A DNA stretch of 64,000 nt from Geodermatophilus obscurus (GCF_900143215.1 NZ_FRDM01000008.1:115490-179489); one strand, 5' to 3'. Positions 45,179-55,215 are shown, numbered from the stretch's first letter. The notes: generated by a model not told the origin, from the letters alone. Numbers and translations are program-made.

Positions 45179-45787
45179 TCAGCGCTGTTCGCCGGGCTCC
45201 TCCGTGGGGTCCTCCCCCCGGTCGAGCGCCCGCCAGGCGTCCAGCGCGCGGTCCTCGTCGGTCTGCCGGCGGACGGGTGTCGCGACCGCGGCGGCGGCGC
45301 GCTCGTAGCGGCGTCCCATGCCCGGCCAGCTCGAGCCGCGCAGCACGGTCAGCAGGCCGGCCGCCACCGCCAGCAGCCCGGCGACCAGGACGAGCACCGG
45401 CCAGGCGGCGGACACCTCGGCCGTGAGCGTGCTCCCCGGCGTCCCGCTGGTCACCACCCCGGTCGCCGTGACGTCCAGGTCGGTGAGCAGCGTGCGCAGG
45501 CCCGACCAGCCGAGCGCTCCCCCGGCGACCGCGGCCAGCAACCCGACCAGGACGCGGCCGGCACCGTGGACGGCGACCAGCGCCACCGCGGCCGCCAGCA
45601 GCACCAGCCCGCCGGCCGGGACCAGCGGTGCGAGCTCCGCACCGGCCAGCTGTTCGGTGACCGGTGGCAGCGGCTCGGGTCGTTCGACGGTCGCGGTCAC
45701 CCAGATCTGGCCGCCGGCGGACAGCGCCAGGCCCCCGGCCGCGGCGAGCCCGACGACGGCCGCGGCCATCTCGCGGCGGTCGCTCAC
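45179..45787 (-). CDS. Trp-operon-linked membrane protein (TIGR02234-like)
   Basis: This 202-residue protein has four hydrophobic segments at about residues 8-28, 53-72, 78-95 and 130-152, with a basic cytoplasmic tail. Proteins of this type sit between trpE and trpC in many actinobacteria (Rv1610 in M. tuberculosis). The QIWVTATVERPEP segment after the first helix fits the family. The GTG at 45787 overlaps the trpE stop. Its role is unknown; a link to tryptophan metabolism is inferred only from position. Confidence 0.85.
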   Translation of the reverse strand: MSDRREMAAAVVGLAAAGGLALSAGGQIWVTATVERPEPLPPVTEQLAGAELAPLVPAGGLVLLAAAVALVAVHGAGRVLVGLLAAVAGGALGWSGLRTLLTDLDVTATGVVTSGTPGSTLTAEVSAAWPVLVLVAGLLAVAAGLLTVLRGSSWPGMGRRYERAAAAVATPVRRQTDEDRALDAWRALDRGEDPTEEPGEQR

Positions 45788-47280
45788 GGTAGCTCCCGCA
45801 TCCCCTCCGCCGTCGCGATCGCCGACAGCACCGCCCGGGCCTTGTGCCGGGTCTCGGCCTCCTCGGTGGCGGGGTCGCTGTCGGCGACGATCCCCGCGCC
45901 GGCCTGCACGTAGGCCCGCCCCTGGTGCAGCACCGCCGTCCGGATCGCGATCGCCATGTCCAGGTCGCCGCCGGCGTCGAGGTAGCCGACGGTGCCGGCG
46001 TACAGCGCCCGCCGGGTGGGCTCCAACGATTCGATGATCTCCATCGCGCGCGGCTTGGGCGCCCCGGAGACGGTCCCGGCGGGGAAGGTCGCGTCGAAGA
46101 CGTCCAGGGCGTCCCACTGCGGGGCGACCTCGCCGGCCACGGTCGACACCAGGTGCATGACGTGGCTGTAGTGCTCGACGCGCATGAAGTCGGGCACCTC
46201 GACCGAGCCCGGCACGCAGACCCGCCCCAGGTCGTTGCGGGCCAGGTCGACGAGCATCACGTGCTCGGCGCGCTCCTTGGGGTCGGCGAGCAGGCCCTCG
46301 GCCAGCCGCACGTCCTCCTCCGGGGTCGCGCCGCGCGGCCGGGTGCCGGCCGGCGGGTGCACGACGGCCGAGCTGCCGGTCACCGTGACCAGCGCCTCCG
46401 GCGAGGAGCCGACGACGTCGAACGGCGACTCCCTACCGGCGAAGCGCAGCAGGTACATGTAGGGCGAGGGGTTGGTCGCCCGCAGCACCCGGTAGAGGTC
46501 CAGCGCCTCGACCTCGGTGGGCACCTCGAAGCGCTGCGAGAGCACCACCTGGAAGGCGTCGCCGGCCCGGATGTGCTCGCGCACCCGCTCCACGCCGTCC
46601 GCGAAGACGCCCGGCGCCATGTTGCTCCGCACCGGCGGCGGCGCGGCGGTCGCGAAGGTGGCCACCCCGGGGGGCGCGGCCTTGGCCAGGTCGGCGGCCA
46701 TCGCGTCGAGCCGGGTCACCGCGTCGTCGTAGCCCTCGGCCCCGCACACCGCGTTGGCGATGAGCAGCACCGTGCCGTCGTGGTGGTCGAGCACCGCGAG
46801 GTCGGTGACCAGCATGAGCGCGAGCTCGGGCATGCCGAGGTCGTCGGCGGCGGTGACCGGCAGCCGCTCCAGCCGCCGGACGACGTCGTAGCCGAGGTAG
46901 CCGACCAGGCCGCCGGTCAGCCGGGGCAGGTCGGCGGTGCGCGGCGAGCGCAGCCGGCGGGCCAGCGTGCGGACGGCGGCCAGCGGATCCCCGGGCAGGT
47001 CGTCGGTGAGGCCGGGCAGCTCCTCCCCCAGCCACAGCGCGGCGCCGTCCCGCTCGGTGAGCACCCCGGCACTGCGGACGCCGACGAAGCTGTACCGGCT
47101 CCACTGCTTGCCCTGCTCGGCGGACTCCAGCAGCACCGTGCCCGGCCGGTTGCCGGCGAGCTTGCGGTAGATGCCGACCGCGGTCTCGCCGTCGGCCAGC
47201 AGCCGCCGGGTGACCGGGACCATCGGCTGGTCGAGGGCCGAGAACTCCTCCGGCGACGGGGTGGTCTCACCGAGCCGCAC
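45784..47280 (-). CDS. trpE: Anthranilate synthase component I
   Basis: This 498-residue chorismate-utilising enzyme commits chorismate to tryptophan. The N-terminal LLES feedback motif is intact ([10 protein letters not shown]), so tryptophan inhibition is expected. The catalytic core has [37 protein letters not shown], and [12 protein letters not shown]. The start is GTG at 47280, inside the last codons of hisI (14-bp overlap), so hisI and trpE are translationally linked. No trpG or trpD is in the window. Confidence 0.96.
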   Translation of the reverse strand: MRLGETTPSPEEFSALDQPMVPVTRRLLADGETAVGIYRKLAGNRPGTVLLESAEQGKQWSRYSFVGVRSAGVLTERDGAALWLGEELPGLTDDLPGDPLAAVRTLARRLRSPRTADLPRLTGGLVGYLGYDVVRRLERLPVTAADDLGMPELALMLVTDLAVLDHHDGTVLLIANAVCGAEGYDDAVTRLDAMAADLAKAAPPGVATFATAAPPPVRSNMAPGVFADGVERVREHIRAGDAFQVVLSQRFEVPTEVEALDLYRVLRATNPSPYMYLLRFAGRESPFDVVGSSPEALVTVTGSSAVVHPPAGTRPRGATPEEDVRLAEGLLADPKERAEHVMLVDLARNDLGRVCVPGSVEVPDFMRVEHYSHVMHLVSTVAGEVAPQWDALDVFDATFPAGTVSGAPKPRAMEIIESLEPTRRALYAGTVGYLDAGGDLDMAIAIRTAVLHQGRAYVQAGAGIVADSDPATEEAETRHKARAVLSAIATAEGMRELP

Positions 47281-47641
47281 GAGTGACCTCCAGCTCGCGG
47301 TGGAAGCAGGAGCGCTCGCCGGTGTGGCAGGCCGGCCCCTCCTGGTCGACGAGCACCAGCAGCGCGTCGCCGTCGCAGTCCAGGCGGACGTCGCGGACCC
47401 ACTGGCGGTGCCCGGAGGTCTCCCCCTTCACCCAGTACTCGCGCCGGCTGCGCGACCAGTAGGTGGCCCGGCCGGTGGTGAGGGTACGGCGCAGCGCCTC
47501 GTCGTCCATCCAGGCGACCATGAGCACCTCACCGGTGTCGTGCTGCTGGACGACGGCGGCGACCAGCCCGGCGGGGTCACGGCGCAGGAGTGCGGCGACC
47601 GCGGGGTCCAGGGCGGACTCGGCGGCGGGGACGGCGGACAC
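47267..47641 (-). CDS. hisI: Phosphoribosyl-AMP cyclohydrolase
   Basis: This 124-residue zinc enzyme does the third step of histidine synthesis. It has [38 protein letters not shown], the metal-binding acidic motif [11 protein letters not shown], and the cysteine motif [12 protein letters not shown]. No PRA-PH (HisE) domain is fused. The start is GTG at 47641. It sits directly upstream of trpE, a junction of histidine and tryptophan genes conserved in actinobacteria. Confidence 0.96.
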   Translation of the reverse strand: MSAVPAAESALDPAVAALLRRDPAGLVAAVVQQHDTGEVLMVAWMDDEALRRTLTTGRATYWSRSRREYWVKGETSGHRQWVRDVRLDCDGDALLVLVDQEGPACHTGERSCFHRELEVTRAAR

Positions 47642-47676
47642 GGTCCGATCGTCCCACCCGCGGCCGACCGGCCGGG

Positions 47677-48324
47677 TCACCGGTGCGGCGTCGTCCTCCC
47701 GTCGGGGCGGCCCGCGAACCACGCCCGGGCGGGCCGGCCCACCGACAGCCCCAGCGCGACGGCCGGCCCCGCGGCGAAGCAGACGACGAGGAACAGCAGC
47801 ACCCCCGACGCCGAGCCGAAGGCGCCCAGCAGGCGCGCCGCCCAGTAGACGGCCAGTGCCAGCTGCAGCGCGAACGCGGCTGCCAGCGTCCAGCGGGCGA
47901 GGGCGCGGCGGCTGGTGAGCGCCAGGACCCCGGCGGCCACCAGCAGGACCACCGAGAACAGCTGCACGAGGGAGAGCACGCCCGCCTCGGCGGCGAGGGC
48001 CGCGCCGTCGGCCGGGAACCCGGGCTCGTCGGCGGCCATCGAGAACACCGTTCCCAGCAGCTGCAGGTAGGCGGTCGCCAGGGCCACCGCCGCGGCCTGC
48101 ACGAGGGCGAGGACCGCGGCAGCGATCACCTGTCCCGGCCGCTGCGGCCGCGCGGGGGCCGGCGGCCACGGCTGCGGCCACGCCGTTCCGTACGGGGCCG
48201 GCGGCGGCCAGCCGGGAGCCGGCCGGTACGGCGCCGTGGTCGGCGGCCCCGCGTACGGCGCGCCGGGCTGCGTCTCCGTGGCCGGGTCGGCCCAGGGGCT
48301 CGGGGACGTGCTCACCGGGTCCAT
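47677..48324 (-). CDS. Membrane protein with a proline-rich N-terminus
   Basis: This 215-residue protein begins with about 60 residues rich in proline, tyrosine and alanine ([18 protein letters not shown]), followed by four hydrophobic helices (about 65-90, 110-130, 135-160, 165-190). The proline-rich cytoplasmic head plus multi-helix domain is common among actinobacterial membrane proteins of unknown function. The ATG at 48324 begins [11 protein letters not shown]; a GTG 9 bases later is possible. It lies just upstream of hisI with a 35-bp gap. Confidence 0.75.
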   Translation of the reverse strand: MDPVSTSPSPWADPATETQPGAPYAGPPTTAPYRPAPGWPPPAPYGTAWPQPWPPAPARPQRPGQVIAAAVLALVQAAAVALATAYLQLLGTVFSMAADEPGFPADGAALAAEAGVLSLVQLFSVVLLVAAGVLALTSRRALARWTLAAAFALQLALAVYWAARLLGAFGSASGVLLFLVVCFAAGPAVALGLSVGRPARAWFAGRPDGRTTPHR

Positions 48325-48418
48325 CGTCCGACTCCGCACTCGATCCGCTCCTCGGTCGCTGTCCCCCGCAAGCGGGAGATGCCGCCAGCCCGCGGCGATC
48401 CTCCCTCGCGCGTCGTTC

Positions 48419-50071
48419 TCACAGCGCGGCCGCGAGCGCCCGGCCGACGACCCGGCCGGAGAACAGGCAGCCGCCCAGGAAGGTGCCCTCCAGCGAGCGG
48501 TAGCCGTGCATGCCGCCGCCGCCGAAGCCCGCGACCTCGCCCGCTGCGTAGAGGCCGGGGAAGACCGCACCGCCGGCCTGCAGCACGCGGCCGGAGAGGT
48601 CGGTCTCCAACCCGCCGAGGGTCTTGCGGGTGATCAGGTTGAGCCGGACGGCGATCAGCGGCCCGGCCTCGGGGTCGAGCAGCCGGTGCGGCGGGGCCAC
48701 CCGGATCAGCCTGTCGCCGAGGTAGCTGCGCGCGCCGCGGATCGCGGTCAACTGCATGTCCTTGGTGAAGGGGTGGGCGACCTCGCGGTCGCGGGCCACC
48801 ACCTCGCGCTCGACGTCGGCCAGCCGCAGCTCGGGGGTGCCGTCGGTGACCCGGTTCATGCCGGCGAACAGCTCGGGCAGGGTGCGGGCGACGACGAAGT
48901 CCTCCCCCTTGTCGAGGAAGGCCTGCACGGGTGCGGCGACGCCGGCCTTGACCCGGCCGAGCAGCAGCTTGACGTCCTTGCCGGTGAGGTCGGGGTTCTG
49001 CTCGGAGCCCGACAGCGCGAACTCCTTCTCGACGATCTTGTGCGTGGCGACGAACCAGGTGTGCTCGTACCCGGTCTGCCCGATGTGGGCCAGCGTGCCG
49101 AGGGTGTCGAAGCCGGGGAACAGCGGCACCGGGAGCCGCTTGCCGGTCGCGTCGAGCCACAGCGACGACGGCCCGGGCAGGATCCGGATGCCGTGCCGCT
49201 GCCAGACCGGCGAGTGGTGGGCGATGCCCTCGGTGTAGTGCCACATCCGGTCGCGGTTGATCAGGCTCGCCCCGGCGGCCTCGGTCGCCTGCAGCATCAG
49301 GCCGTCGACGTGCGCGGGGACGCCGGAGAGCAGCCGCTGCGGCGCCGGGCCCAGGCGGGCGGGCCAGTTCTGCCGGACCAGGTCGTGGTTGCCCCCGATG
49401 CCGCCGGAGGCGACGACGACGGCCTGCGCCGAGACCTCGAACTCGCCGACCGCGGTGCGCGAGCTGGCCTCGCCGCGCGCGACGTCGGCGGGCTCGAGGA
49501 CGGTGCCGCGGACGCCGGTGACCGCGCCGCCGCTGACGACGAGCTCGTCGACGCGGTGGCGGAACCGCATCTGCAGCACCCCGCGGTCGGAGGCGCCCCA
49601 GACCCGGCGGGCGAAGGGGTCGACGATGCCCGGCCCGGTGCCCCAGACGATGTGGAACCGCGGCACCGAGTTGCCGTGGCCGGTGGCGGTGTACCCGCCG
49701 CGCTCGGCCCAGCCGACCACCGGGAAGAACCCGATGCCCTGCTCGCGCAGCCACGCCCGCTTCTCCCCTGCGGCGAACTGCAGGTAGGCCTCGGCCCACT
49801 GGCGCGGCCAGCGGTCCTCCTGTCGGTCGAAGCCGGCGCTGCCGAACCAGTCCTGGCGGGCGAGCTCGAGCGAGTCGTGCACCCGCAGCCGTCGCTGCTC
49901 GGGCGAGTCGACGAGGAACAGCCCCCCGAAGGACCACCAGGCCTGTCCGCCCAGGGAGTGCTCGGGCTCCTGGTCGAGCAGCACCACCCGCTTGCCCGCA
50001 TCGGCCAGTTCCGCGACGGCGACCAGCCCGGCCAGCCCCGCTCCCACCACGACGACGTCGGTGTCGATCAC
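48419..50071 (-). CDS. FAD-binding dehydrogenase (fumarate reductase / ketosteroid dehydrogenase-like flavoprotein)
   Basis: This 550-residue protein starts with the Rossmann FAD motif DVVVVGAGLAGLVAVAELA and the E/D-ending strand VVLLDQE. A mid-region ASGGIGGNHDLVRQ and the C-terminal FAD-contact segment FGGGGMHGYRSLEGTFLGGC match the FAD_binding_2 family (related to Rv0785). Such proteins reduce or dehydrogenate enone or steroid-like substrates; the substrate is unknown. The start is GTG at 50071. It stands alone between small membrane protein genes. Confidence 0.88.
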   Translation of the reverse strand: MIDTDVVVVGAGLAGLVAVAELADAGKRVVLLDQEPEHSLGGQAWWSFGGLFLVDSPEQRRLRVHDSLELARQDWFGSAGFDRQEDRWPRQWAEAYLQFAAGEKRAWLREQGIGFFPVVGWAERGGYTATGHGNSVPRFHIVWGTGPGIVDPFARRVWGASDRGVLQMRFRHRVDELVVSGGAVTGVRGTVLEPADVARGEASSRTAVGEFEVSAQAVVVASGGIGGNHDLVRQNWPARLGPAPQRLLSGVPAHVDGLMLQATEAAGASLINRDRMWHYTEGIAHHSPVWQRHGIRILPGPSSLWLDATGKRLPVPLFPGFDTLGTLAHIGQTGYEHTWFVATHKIVEKEFALSGSEQNPDLTGKDVKLLLGRVKAGVAAPVQAFLDKGEDFVVARTLPELFAGMNRVTDGTPELRLADVEREVVARDREVAHPFTKDMQLTAIRGARSYLGDRLIRVAPPHRLLDPEAGPLIAVRLNLITRKTLGGLETDLSGRVLQAGGAVFPGLYAAGEVAGFGGGGMHGYRSLEGTFLGGCLFSGRVVGRALAAAL

Positions 50072-50157
50072 GTCACTCCTCGCTGGCGCTCGTCGCCGAC
50101 GTGATCGGCGATGCCGTGTCCATGCGTGACCTCGCGAGCTCGGTCACGTTCTGCACG

Positions 50158-50658
50158 CTAGCCGCTGCGTTGCGTCCGACGACCTCGCTCGGGGGTCCGC
50201 GTCGCCCGGGCAGGGCGGGTCCACTCCCGGACCGGGCGACGGACGGCGAGCACCAGGCACCCGACCGGCCCGACGAGCAGCAGCAGCGCCTGCCCGGCCA
50301 CCGCACCGAGGCCGAGCACGCCGAACAGCACGGCGGCGCCCAGCAGGCAGAGCACCAGGACGACGCTGACGACGGCCAGCAGACCCCACGCCCGCGCGCG
50401 CCCGAGGGCGACGAGCACCGCGCCGGCCACGGCGAGCACGGCGAGCACCGCGAGGACGACGACGGACCAGGACGTCGCCACCTCCGGGTCGCGCAGCAGC
50501 CAGGCCAGCCAGAGGTACTCGGCGGCGACCAGGACGCCGAAGACGGCCGCGAACGGGGCGAGCACCGGCCGTCCGGCCGGTGGCGGCGGCTGCTGCCGGG
50601 GCGCCGCCCGCGGCGAGCGACGCGCCGCCGCCCGGCTGCGGGAGGAGGACGACGCCAT
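50158..50658 (-). CDS. Small membrane protein
   Basis: This 166-residue protein has a basic N-terminus (RAAARRSPRAAPRQQ), then four hydrophobic helices covering about residues 33-140 and a basic tail. I do not recognise a family. The ATG at 50658 is the first codon after the repeat element at 50673. It resembles the neighbouring membrane protein 50751-51200 in layout only. Confidence 0.65.
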   Translation of the reverse strand: MASSSSRSRAAARRSPRAAPRQQPPPPAGRPVLAPFAAVFGVLVAAEYLWLAWLLRDPEVATSWSVVVLAVLAVLAVAGAVLVALGRARAWGLLAVVSVVLVLCLLGAAVLFGVLGLGAVAGQALLLLVGPVGCLVLAVRRPVREWTRPARATRTPERGRRTQRSG

Positions 50659-50672
50659 GGCCGGCAGCGTAG

Positions 50673-50734
50673 GAGAAGGGCCCCCTTGCCCCCCACCACT
50701 CGCAAGCTCGTGGCGGGACCCTGCAAGGGGGCCC
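50673..50734. repeat. GAAGGACCCC-type hairpin repeat between two membrane protein genes
   Basis: It runs GAAGGGCCCCCTTG, CCACCACTCGCAAGCTCG, TGGCGGGACCCTG, CAAGGGGGCCC. The outer arms GGGCCCCCTTG/CAAGGGGGCCC pair perfectly. It follows the stop of the gene 50751-51200 on the minus strand. Confidence 0.7.
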
Positions 50735-50750
50735 ACTCGGCTGGACGTCG

Positions 50751-51200
50751 TCAGCGGGTGCGGCGCGGCCGTGCGGTCACCCAGCGACGCACCCGCGGGG
50801 TGGCGGCCAGCACCCCGGCGAGCACCGGGGCCACCAGGAGCAGCAGCGGCCAGCCGGGGCTGCCGGCGTCCTCGGTGCCGGTGGCGGCCCACACCACGGC
50901 GCCGGTCAGCACCGCGACCGGGACGACCGCGAGCACCAGCAGCAGCCACCCGCGGCGGGCCAGCAGCCAGACCGCGCCCCACACCTGCAGGACCGGGGCG
51001 AGCAGCAGCAGGTAGGTCCACGGGTCGGGCCCGGCGTCCGCGCTGAGCCCGCCGAGCGCCACGGCGATGACGGCGAGGAAGGCCGGCGGCAGGGCGCCGA
51101 CGAAGCCGAGGACGGCGGCGACGAGGCCGAGCGGCGGCATGCGCGCGTCCGGCGGGGGCAGCTCGGCTGCCGGACGACCGCGGTCGCGGGGTGTGGCCAC
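50751..51200 (-). CDS. Small membrane protein
   Basis: This 149-residue protein has a short proline-rich head and about four hydrophobic helices (MPPLGLVAAVLGFVGALP, AVIAVALGGLS, YLLLLAPVLQVWGAVWLLA, LLLVLAVVPVAVLTGAVVW), ending in an arginine-rich tail. No family is recognised. The start is GTG at 51200. The hairpin repeat just past its stop probably ends its transcript. Confidence 0.65.
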   Translation of the reverse strand: MATPRDRGRPAAELPPPDARMPPLGLVAAVLGFVGALPPAFLAVIAVALGGLSADAGPDPWTYLLLLAPVLQVWGAVWLLARRGWLLLVLAVVPVAVLTGAVVWAATGTEDAGSPGWPLLLLVAPVLAGVLAATPRVRRWVTARPRRTR

Positions 51201-51575
51201 GCCCGCAGGTTAGGCCGCCCGGACCTGGTGAGGCGGCCCGCCGGCGCGCACGGCACGGCCGCCGCCACCCACCGTCGGGAGCTCGGCGTGAGCGCCGGAC
51301 CGGCTGCCGTCGGCGAGATCGCCGGCCAGGCCCCCAGGGACTGCAGGACGACCAGCCCGGCACTGCCGTGACCGGGGAGGGAGCTGGACACGGCGATGGC
51401 GACACACGGCGATGGCGACACACGGCGATGGCGACACACGGCGATGGCGACGAGCCTTCCGAGGATCTGTGCCGAGGGCGGCGACCACGTCGCGAGGACG
51501 GCGGTCAGCAGCCGAGCCGCGGGACGTCGTCGCCTGGAACGCCCTGCAGCGCGTCACGGGCGACGACGGCGCGCG
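51201..51575. other. 375-bp gap with a 16-bp tandem repeat
   Basis: No supported gene lies here. Short frames through the repeat give only low-complexity sequence. The sole clear structure is the tandem repeat at 51388-51451. Confidence 0.5.
51388..51451. repeat. 16-bp tandem repeat, four perfect copies
   Basis: The unit ACACGGCGATGGCGAC is repeated four times without a mismatch (51388-51403, 51404-51419, 51420-51435, 51436-51451). The period is not a multiple of three, so it is unlikely to be coding. It lies about 125 bp past the stop of the ABC transporter gene. Confidence 0.92.
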
Positions 51576-53387
51576 TCAGGCCGTCGGCTGGGGCTCCCCG
51601 GCCGAGGAGCGGCGCCAGGAGGCGTGCAGCCGCGCGTAGGGGCCGTCGGCGTCCACCAGCTCAGCGTGCGACCCGCGCTGCACCACCCGGCCGGCGTCGA
51701 CGACGAGCACCTCGTCGGCCCGCTCGGCGGTGGAGAGCCGGTGGGCGATGGTGAGCGTCGTCCGGCCGTCGGTGAGCCGGTCGAGGGCGTGGGTGAGACG
51801 GCGCTCGGTGGCCGGGTCGACGGCGCTGGTGGCCTCGTCGAGGACGAGCAGGTCGGGGTCGGCGACGTAGGCGCGGGCCACGGCGACCAGCTGCCGCTCC
51901 CCCGCCGACAGCGACTCCCCGCGCTGGCCCACGCGCGTGGCCACGCCGTCGGCCAGCCCGGCCACCCAGTCGCCCAGCCCAAGCTCCTGGAAGGCGGCGT
52001 GCACGGCGGCGTCGGTCAGCCCCGGCCGCCCGTAGCGCACGTTGTCGGCCACCGTGGCGTCGAAGAGGAAGCCGTCCTGCGGCACCATCACCACCCGCTG
52101 GCGGAGCGAGGCGAAGGCGACCTGCTCCAGGGGGATCCCGGCGAGCAGCACGCGGCCCTCGGTGGGGTCCATGAGCCGGGTGACCAGCTTGGCGAACGTC
52201 GTCTTCCCCGAGCCGGTCTCACCGACGACGGCGACCCGGCGGCGCGGCGCGATCTGCAGGTCGACGTCCTGGAGCGCCGGGGGCGCGCCCGGCGCGTACC
52301 GGAAGGTGACGTGCTCGAACCGCACGCCCAGCGGCGTGTGCGGCAGCTCCCGCGCCGTGGTCGGGTCGGTGACGGCGGGGTCGCGCACGTCGGGCTCGGT
52401 CTCCAGCACGTCGAGCACCCGGCGGAACCCGGCGACCGCGTTCTGCGCCTCGTTGAGCACCTCGCTGGCGGTCTGCACCGGCGAGACGAACAGCGTGACG
52501 AGGAACAGGAACGCCACCAGGGTGCCGGGCGTGAGGTCGCCGTCGAGGCCGAGCAGGACGCCCGCGACGACCACCGCGACGTTGGCGACCGCGGCGACGA
52601 ACTCACCGCTGACGAAGACCGCCGCGGTGACCCGCTGGGCCCGGACCTGAGCCCGGTAGTGCCGGTCGATGGCCCGGTCCAGCCGGGCGGCGGTGCGCTC
52701 GCGGATGCCGTAGGCGCGCACGGTGGGAGCCCCGACGACGGACTCCGAGACGGCGGCCAGCACGTCGCCGACCCGCTCCCGGACGACGCCGTGGACGACG
52801 GCCAGCCGCGCGGCGAAGAACCGGACGGCGATCGCCAGCGGCACGAAGCAGACCAGCACCACCAGGGTCAGCTGCCAGGAGTAGACCGCCATGACGACCG
52901 TGGCCACCAGCAGCTGCCCGAGGCTGACCACGCCCAGCACGCCGCCCCACTGCATGAAGGTGGAGAGCTGGTCGACGTCGCTGGTGACCCGGGAGACCAG
53001 CGAGCCGCGGCGCTGCCCCTGCTGGTGCAGCACCGAGAGGTCGTGCACGTGCCGGAACGCCCGCACCCGCAGCCCGGCCAGCGCGGTCTCCGTCGTGCGG
53101 AACAGCCGGACGTTCATCCGGTAGACCGCGACGACGGTCAGCAACACGACGACCGCGCACACCAGGACGACGTTCCGGACCAGGTCGAGGTCCGGCCCGC
53201 CGGGGCCGGCGAGGCCGCGGTCGATGACCTGCTGGACGGCGATCGGCACGACCACCCGGCCGGCTGTCGCCATCAGCGCCAGGGCGAAGGTGGCCGGGAG
53301 GCCGCGGCGGAACTCCGGCATCATCCGCAGGCCGCGGCGCAGGGTGGCGACGGCGCCCTCGTTCCGGTGCTCGACCAGCGCCGTCAC
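51576..53387 (-). CDS. ABC exporter half-transporter (membrane domain plus ATPase), second subunit
   Basis: This 603-residue protein has six transmembrane helices (about 1-310) followed by an ATPase with Walker A VVGETGSGKTTFAKL, signature SLSAGERQLVAVARA (SAGE in place of SGGQ), Walker B LLVLDEATSAVD and the H-loop TIAHRLST. The GTG at 53387 overlaps the upstream exporter gene (GTGA), so the pair probably makes a heterodimeric multidrug- or lipid-type exporter. In such pairs one ATP site is often degenerate; here both subunits keep Walker B glutamate-type residues or close variants. Confidence 0.92.
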   Translation of the reverse strand: MTALVEHRNEGAVATLRRGLRMMPEFRRGLPATFALALMATAGRVVVPIAVQQVIDRGLAGPGGPDLDLVRNVVLVCAVVVLLTVVAVYRMNVRLFRTTETALAGLRVRAFRHVHDLSVLHQQGQRRGSLVSRVTSDVDQLSTFMQWGGVLGVVSLGQLLVATVVMAVYSWQLTLVVLVCFVPLAIAVRFFAARLAVVHGVVRERVGDVLAAVSESVVGAPTVRAYGIRERTAARLDRAIDRHYRAQVRAQRVTAAVFVSGEFVAAVANVAVVVAGVLLGLDGDLTPGTLVAFLFLVTLFVSPVQTASEVLNEAQNAVAGFRRVLDVLETEPDVRDPAVTDPTTARELPHTPLGVRFEHVTFRYAPGAPPALQDVDLQIAPRRRVAVVGETGSGKTTFAKLVTRLMDPTEGRVLLAGIPLEQVAFASLRQRVVMVPQDGFLFDATVADNVRYGRPGLTDAAVHAAFQELGLGDWVAGLADGVATRVGQRGESLSAGERQLVAVARAYVADPDLLVLDEATSAVDPATERRLTHALDRLTDGRTTLTIAHRLSTAERADEVLVVDAGRVVQRGSHAELVDADGPYARLHASWRRSSAGEPQPTA

Positions 53388-55174
53388 GCCGCCACCTCGG
53401 TCTGCGCGTAGGCCCGCACCAGCGCGGCGTACCCGGGCACCTCGGCCAGTAGCTGCTCGTGCCTGCCGCGGGCGAGCACCCGGCCACCCTCCAGCCACAC
53501 GACCTCGTCGGCCAGCGCGATGGTGGCCTGCCGGTAGGCGACCACGACGACCGTGGAGGGCCGCTCGGCACGGTTGGCGGGATGCTCGCGCAGGGCGTCG
53601 AGGATGCGGGCCTCGACGGCGGGGTCGACCGCGCTGGTCGCGTCGTCGAGCACCAGCAGCCGCGGACGGCGGACCACCGCGCGGGCCAGCGCGATCCGCT
53701 GCCGCTGGCCGCCCGACAGCGTGGCGCCGCGCTCGCCGACCCGGGTGTCCAACCCCTCGGGCAGCCGGCGCACCACGTCGTCGACCGCGGCGACCTGCAG
53801 CGCCGCCCACACCTCGTCGTCGGGGACGTCGGCCCCGAGGGTGACGTTGCCGCGCACCGTGTCGTCGAAGAGGAAGGTGCCCTGCGGGACGAACGCCGCC
53901 TGGGCGCTGACCTCGCCCTCGCGCAGCGCGCGCAGGTCCACCCCGTCGAGCAGCACCTCGCCGGTGGCCGGGTCGACCAGCCGGACGAGCAGGCCGGCGA
54001 GCGTCGACTTGCCCGACCCGGTCGGCCCGACGACGGCGACCGTGCTGCCCGGCGCGACGTCGAAGGTGATGCCCGACAGCGTCGGGCGGACCGCGCCCTC
54101 GAAGCCGTAGTCGACCCCGCGCAGACCCAGCCCCGCACCGCCGGTGCCCGCGGCCGCTGGCTCGGTGCCGTGCGGGGTCTCGCCGGTCGCGTCGAGCACC
54201 GGCGTCACCCGGTCGAAGCCGGCCAGCGCGCGCGGCAGGTCGGCGAGCACCCAGCCGATGGCGCGGATCGGCAGCGCCAGCAGGGTGAACAGGTAGGCGA
54301 TGGAGACCAGGGCGCCGGCGTCGGTCGCGCCGTCGGCGACGCGGGAGGCACCGATGAGCAGCACGGCGAGGGTGCCCAGGTTGGGCAGCGCCTCCATCAG
54401 CGGGTCGAACAGCCCGCGCACCCGGCCGACCGCGACCAGCCCGTCGCGCAACTCGTCGGCGCGCGCGGTGAACCGGCGGGTCTCGACGTCCTCCCGGCCG
54501 AGGGTCTTCACGACCAGCGCTGCGTCGAAGCTCTCGTGGGCGATCTCGCTGACCTCCGCGCGCAGCTGCTGGGCGCGCCGCATCCGCGGGCTCATCGCCT
54601 GCGAGTAGACGGCGTTGACCACGAACACCAGCGGGAAGACGACCAGCCCGACCACCGCCAGCCACGGGTCGGTGGCGACCAGCACGGCCACGGTGATGCC
54701 GATCATCACGACCGCACCACAGGCGAAGGGCAGCGGCGCGACGAAGAACCAGGCGGCCTCGACGTCGGAGTTGGCGTTGGACAGCAGCTGCCCGGTCGGG
54801 TGCCGCTGGTGCCAGGACAGCGGCAGCCGCAGGTACTGACCGGTGACGCGGCGGCGGTAGGCGGCCTGCAGCCGGTAGCCCATGACGCCGGCGAACAACC
54901 GCCGGCCGAGGATGCCGAGGATCTTGAGGACGGCGACGCCGAGGATGGCGGCCGCGGCCAGGGCGAGCGCGCCGGCGGAGGTCACGCCGTCGTCCAGGGC
55001 GGGGAGGACGACGCGGTCGGTGATCTCCCCGAGCACGTAGGCGCTGGCGACGGTCATGGCGCCGTAGAGGCTGCTGGCGAGGAAGGCCAGGGTGAACATG
55101 CCCGGCTGCTCGACGATCGCGCGGCCGACGTGGCGCATCCCTCGCCGGACGACGGCGTCTCGGCGGCGGGGCAC
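53384..55174 (-). CDS. ABC exporter half-transporter, first subunit
   Basis: This 596-residue protein has the same layout: a membrane domain (about 15-310) with the intracellular loop SWHQRHPTGQLLSNANSDVE, then an ATPase with Walker A VVGPTGSGKSTLAGL, signature TLSGGQRQRIALARA and Walker B LLVLDDATSAVD (Asp in place of the catalytic Glu, the typical degenerate half). The H-loop histidine is replaced (VVAYRQATIALAD has tyrosine). That supports a heterodimer whose other subunit hydrolyses ATP. The start is GTG at 55174 with GAGGAG upstream. An inverted repeat lies about 40 bp upstream. Confidence 0.92.
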   Translation of the reverse strand: MPRRRDAVVRRGMRHVGRAIVEQPGMFTLAFLASSLYGAMTVASAYVLGEITDRVVLPALDDGVTSAGALALAAAAILGVAVLKILGILGRRLFAGVMGYRLQAAYRRRVTGQYLRLPLSWHQRHPTGQLLSNANSDVEAAWFFVAPLPFACGAVVMIGITVAVLVATDPWLAVVGLVVFPLVFVVNAVYSQAMSPRMRRAQQLRAEVSEIAHESFDAALVVKTLGREDVETRRFTARADELRDGLVAVGRVRGLFDPLMEALPNLGTLAVLLIGASRVADGATDAGALVSIAYLFTLLALPIRAIGWVLADLPRALAGFDRVTPVLDATGETPHGTEPAAAGTGGAGLGLRGVDYGFEGAVRPTLSGITFDVAPGSTVAVVGPTGSGKSTLAGLLVRLVDPATGEVLLDGVDLRALREGEVSAQAAFVPQGTFLFDDTVRGNVTLGADVPDDEVWAALQVAAVDDVVRRLPEGLDTRVGERGATLSGGQRQRIALARAVVRRPRLLVLDDATSAVDPAVEARILDALREHPANRAERPSTVVVVAYRQATIALADEVVWLEGGRVLARGRHEQLLAEVPGYAALVRAYAQTEVAA

Positions 55175-55215
55175 AGGTCTCCTCGGTGGTCGTGCGGGGC
55201 GGTGCTCCGACTGTA

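Noticed and set aside
45784..47300. A trp leader peptide or attenuator before trpE
   Set aside because: trpE starts inside the end of hisI, leaving no leader region.
51388..51451. Repeats considered as a CRISPR array or coding repeat
   Set aside because: There are no spacers, and a period of 16 cannot keep a reading frame.
51210..51557. A minus-strand gene through the 16-bp repeat
   Set aside because: The frame is low-complexity, arginine-rich and produced by the repeat, with no ribosome site.
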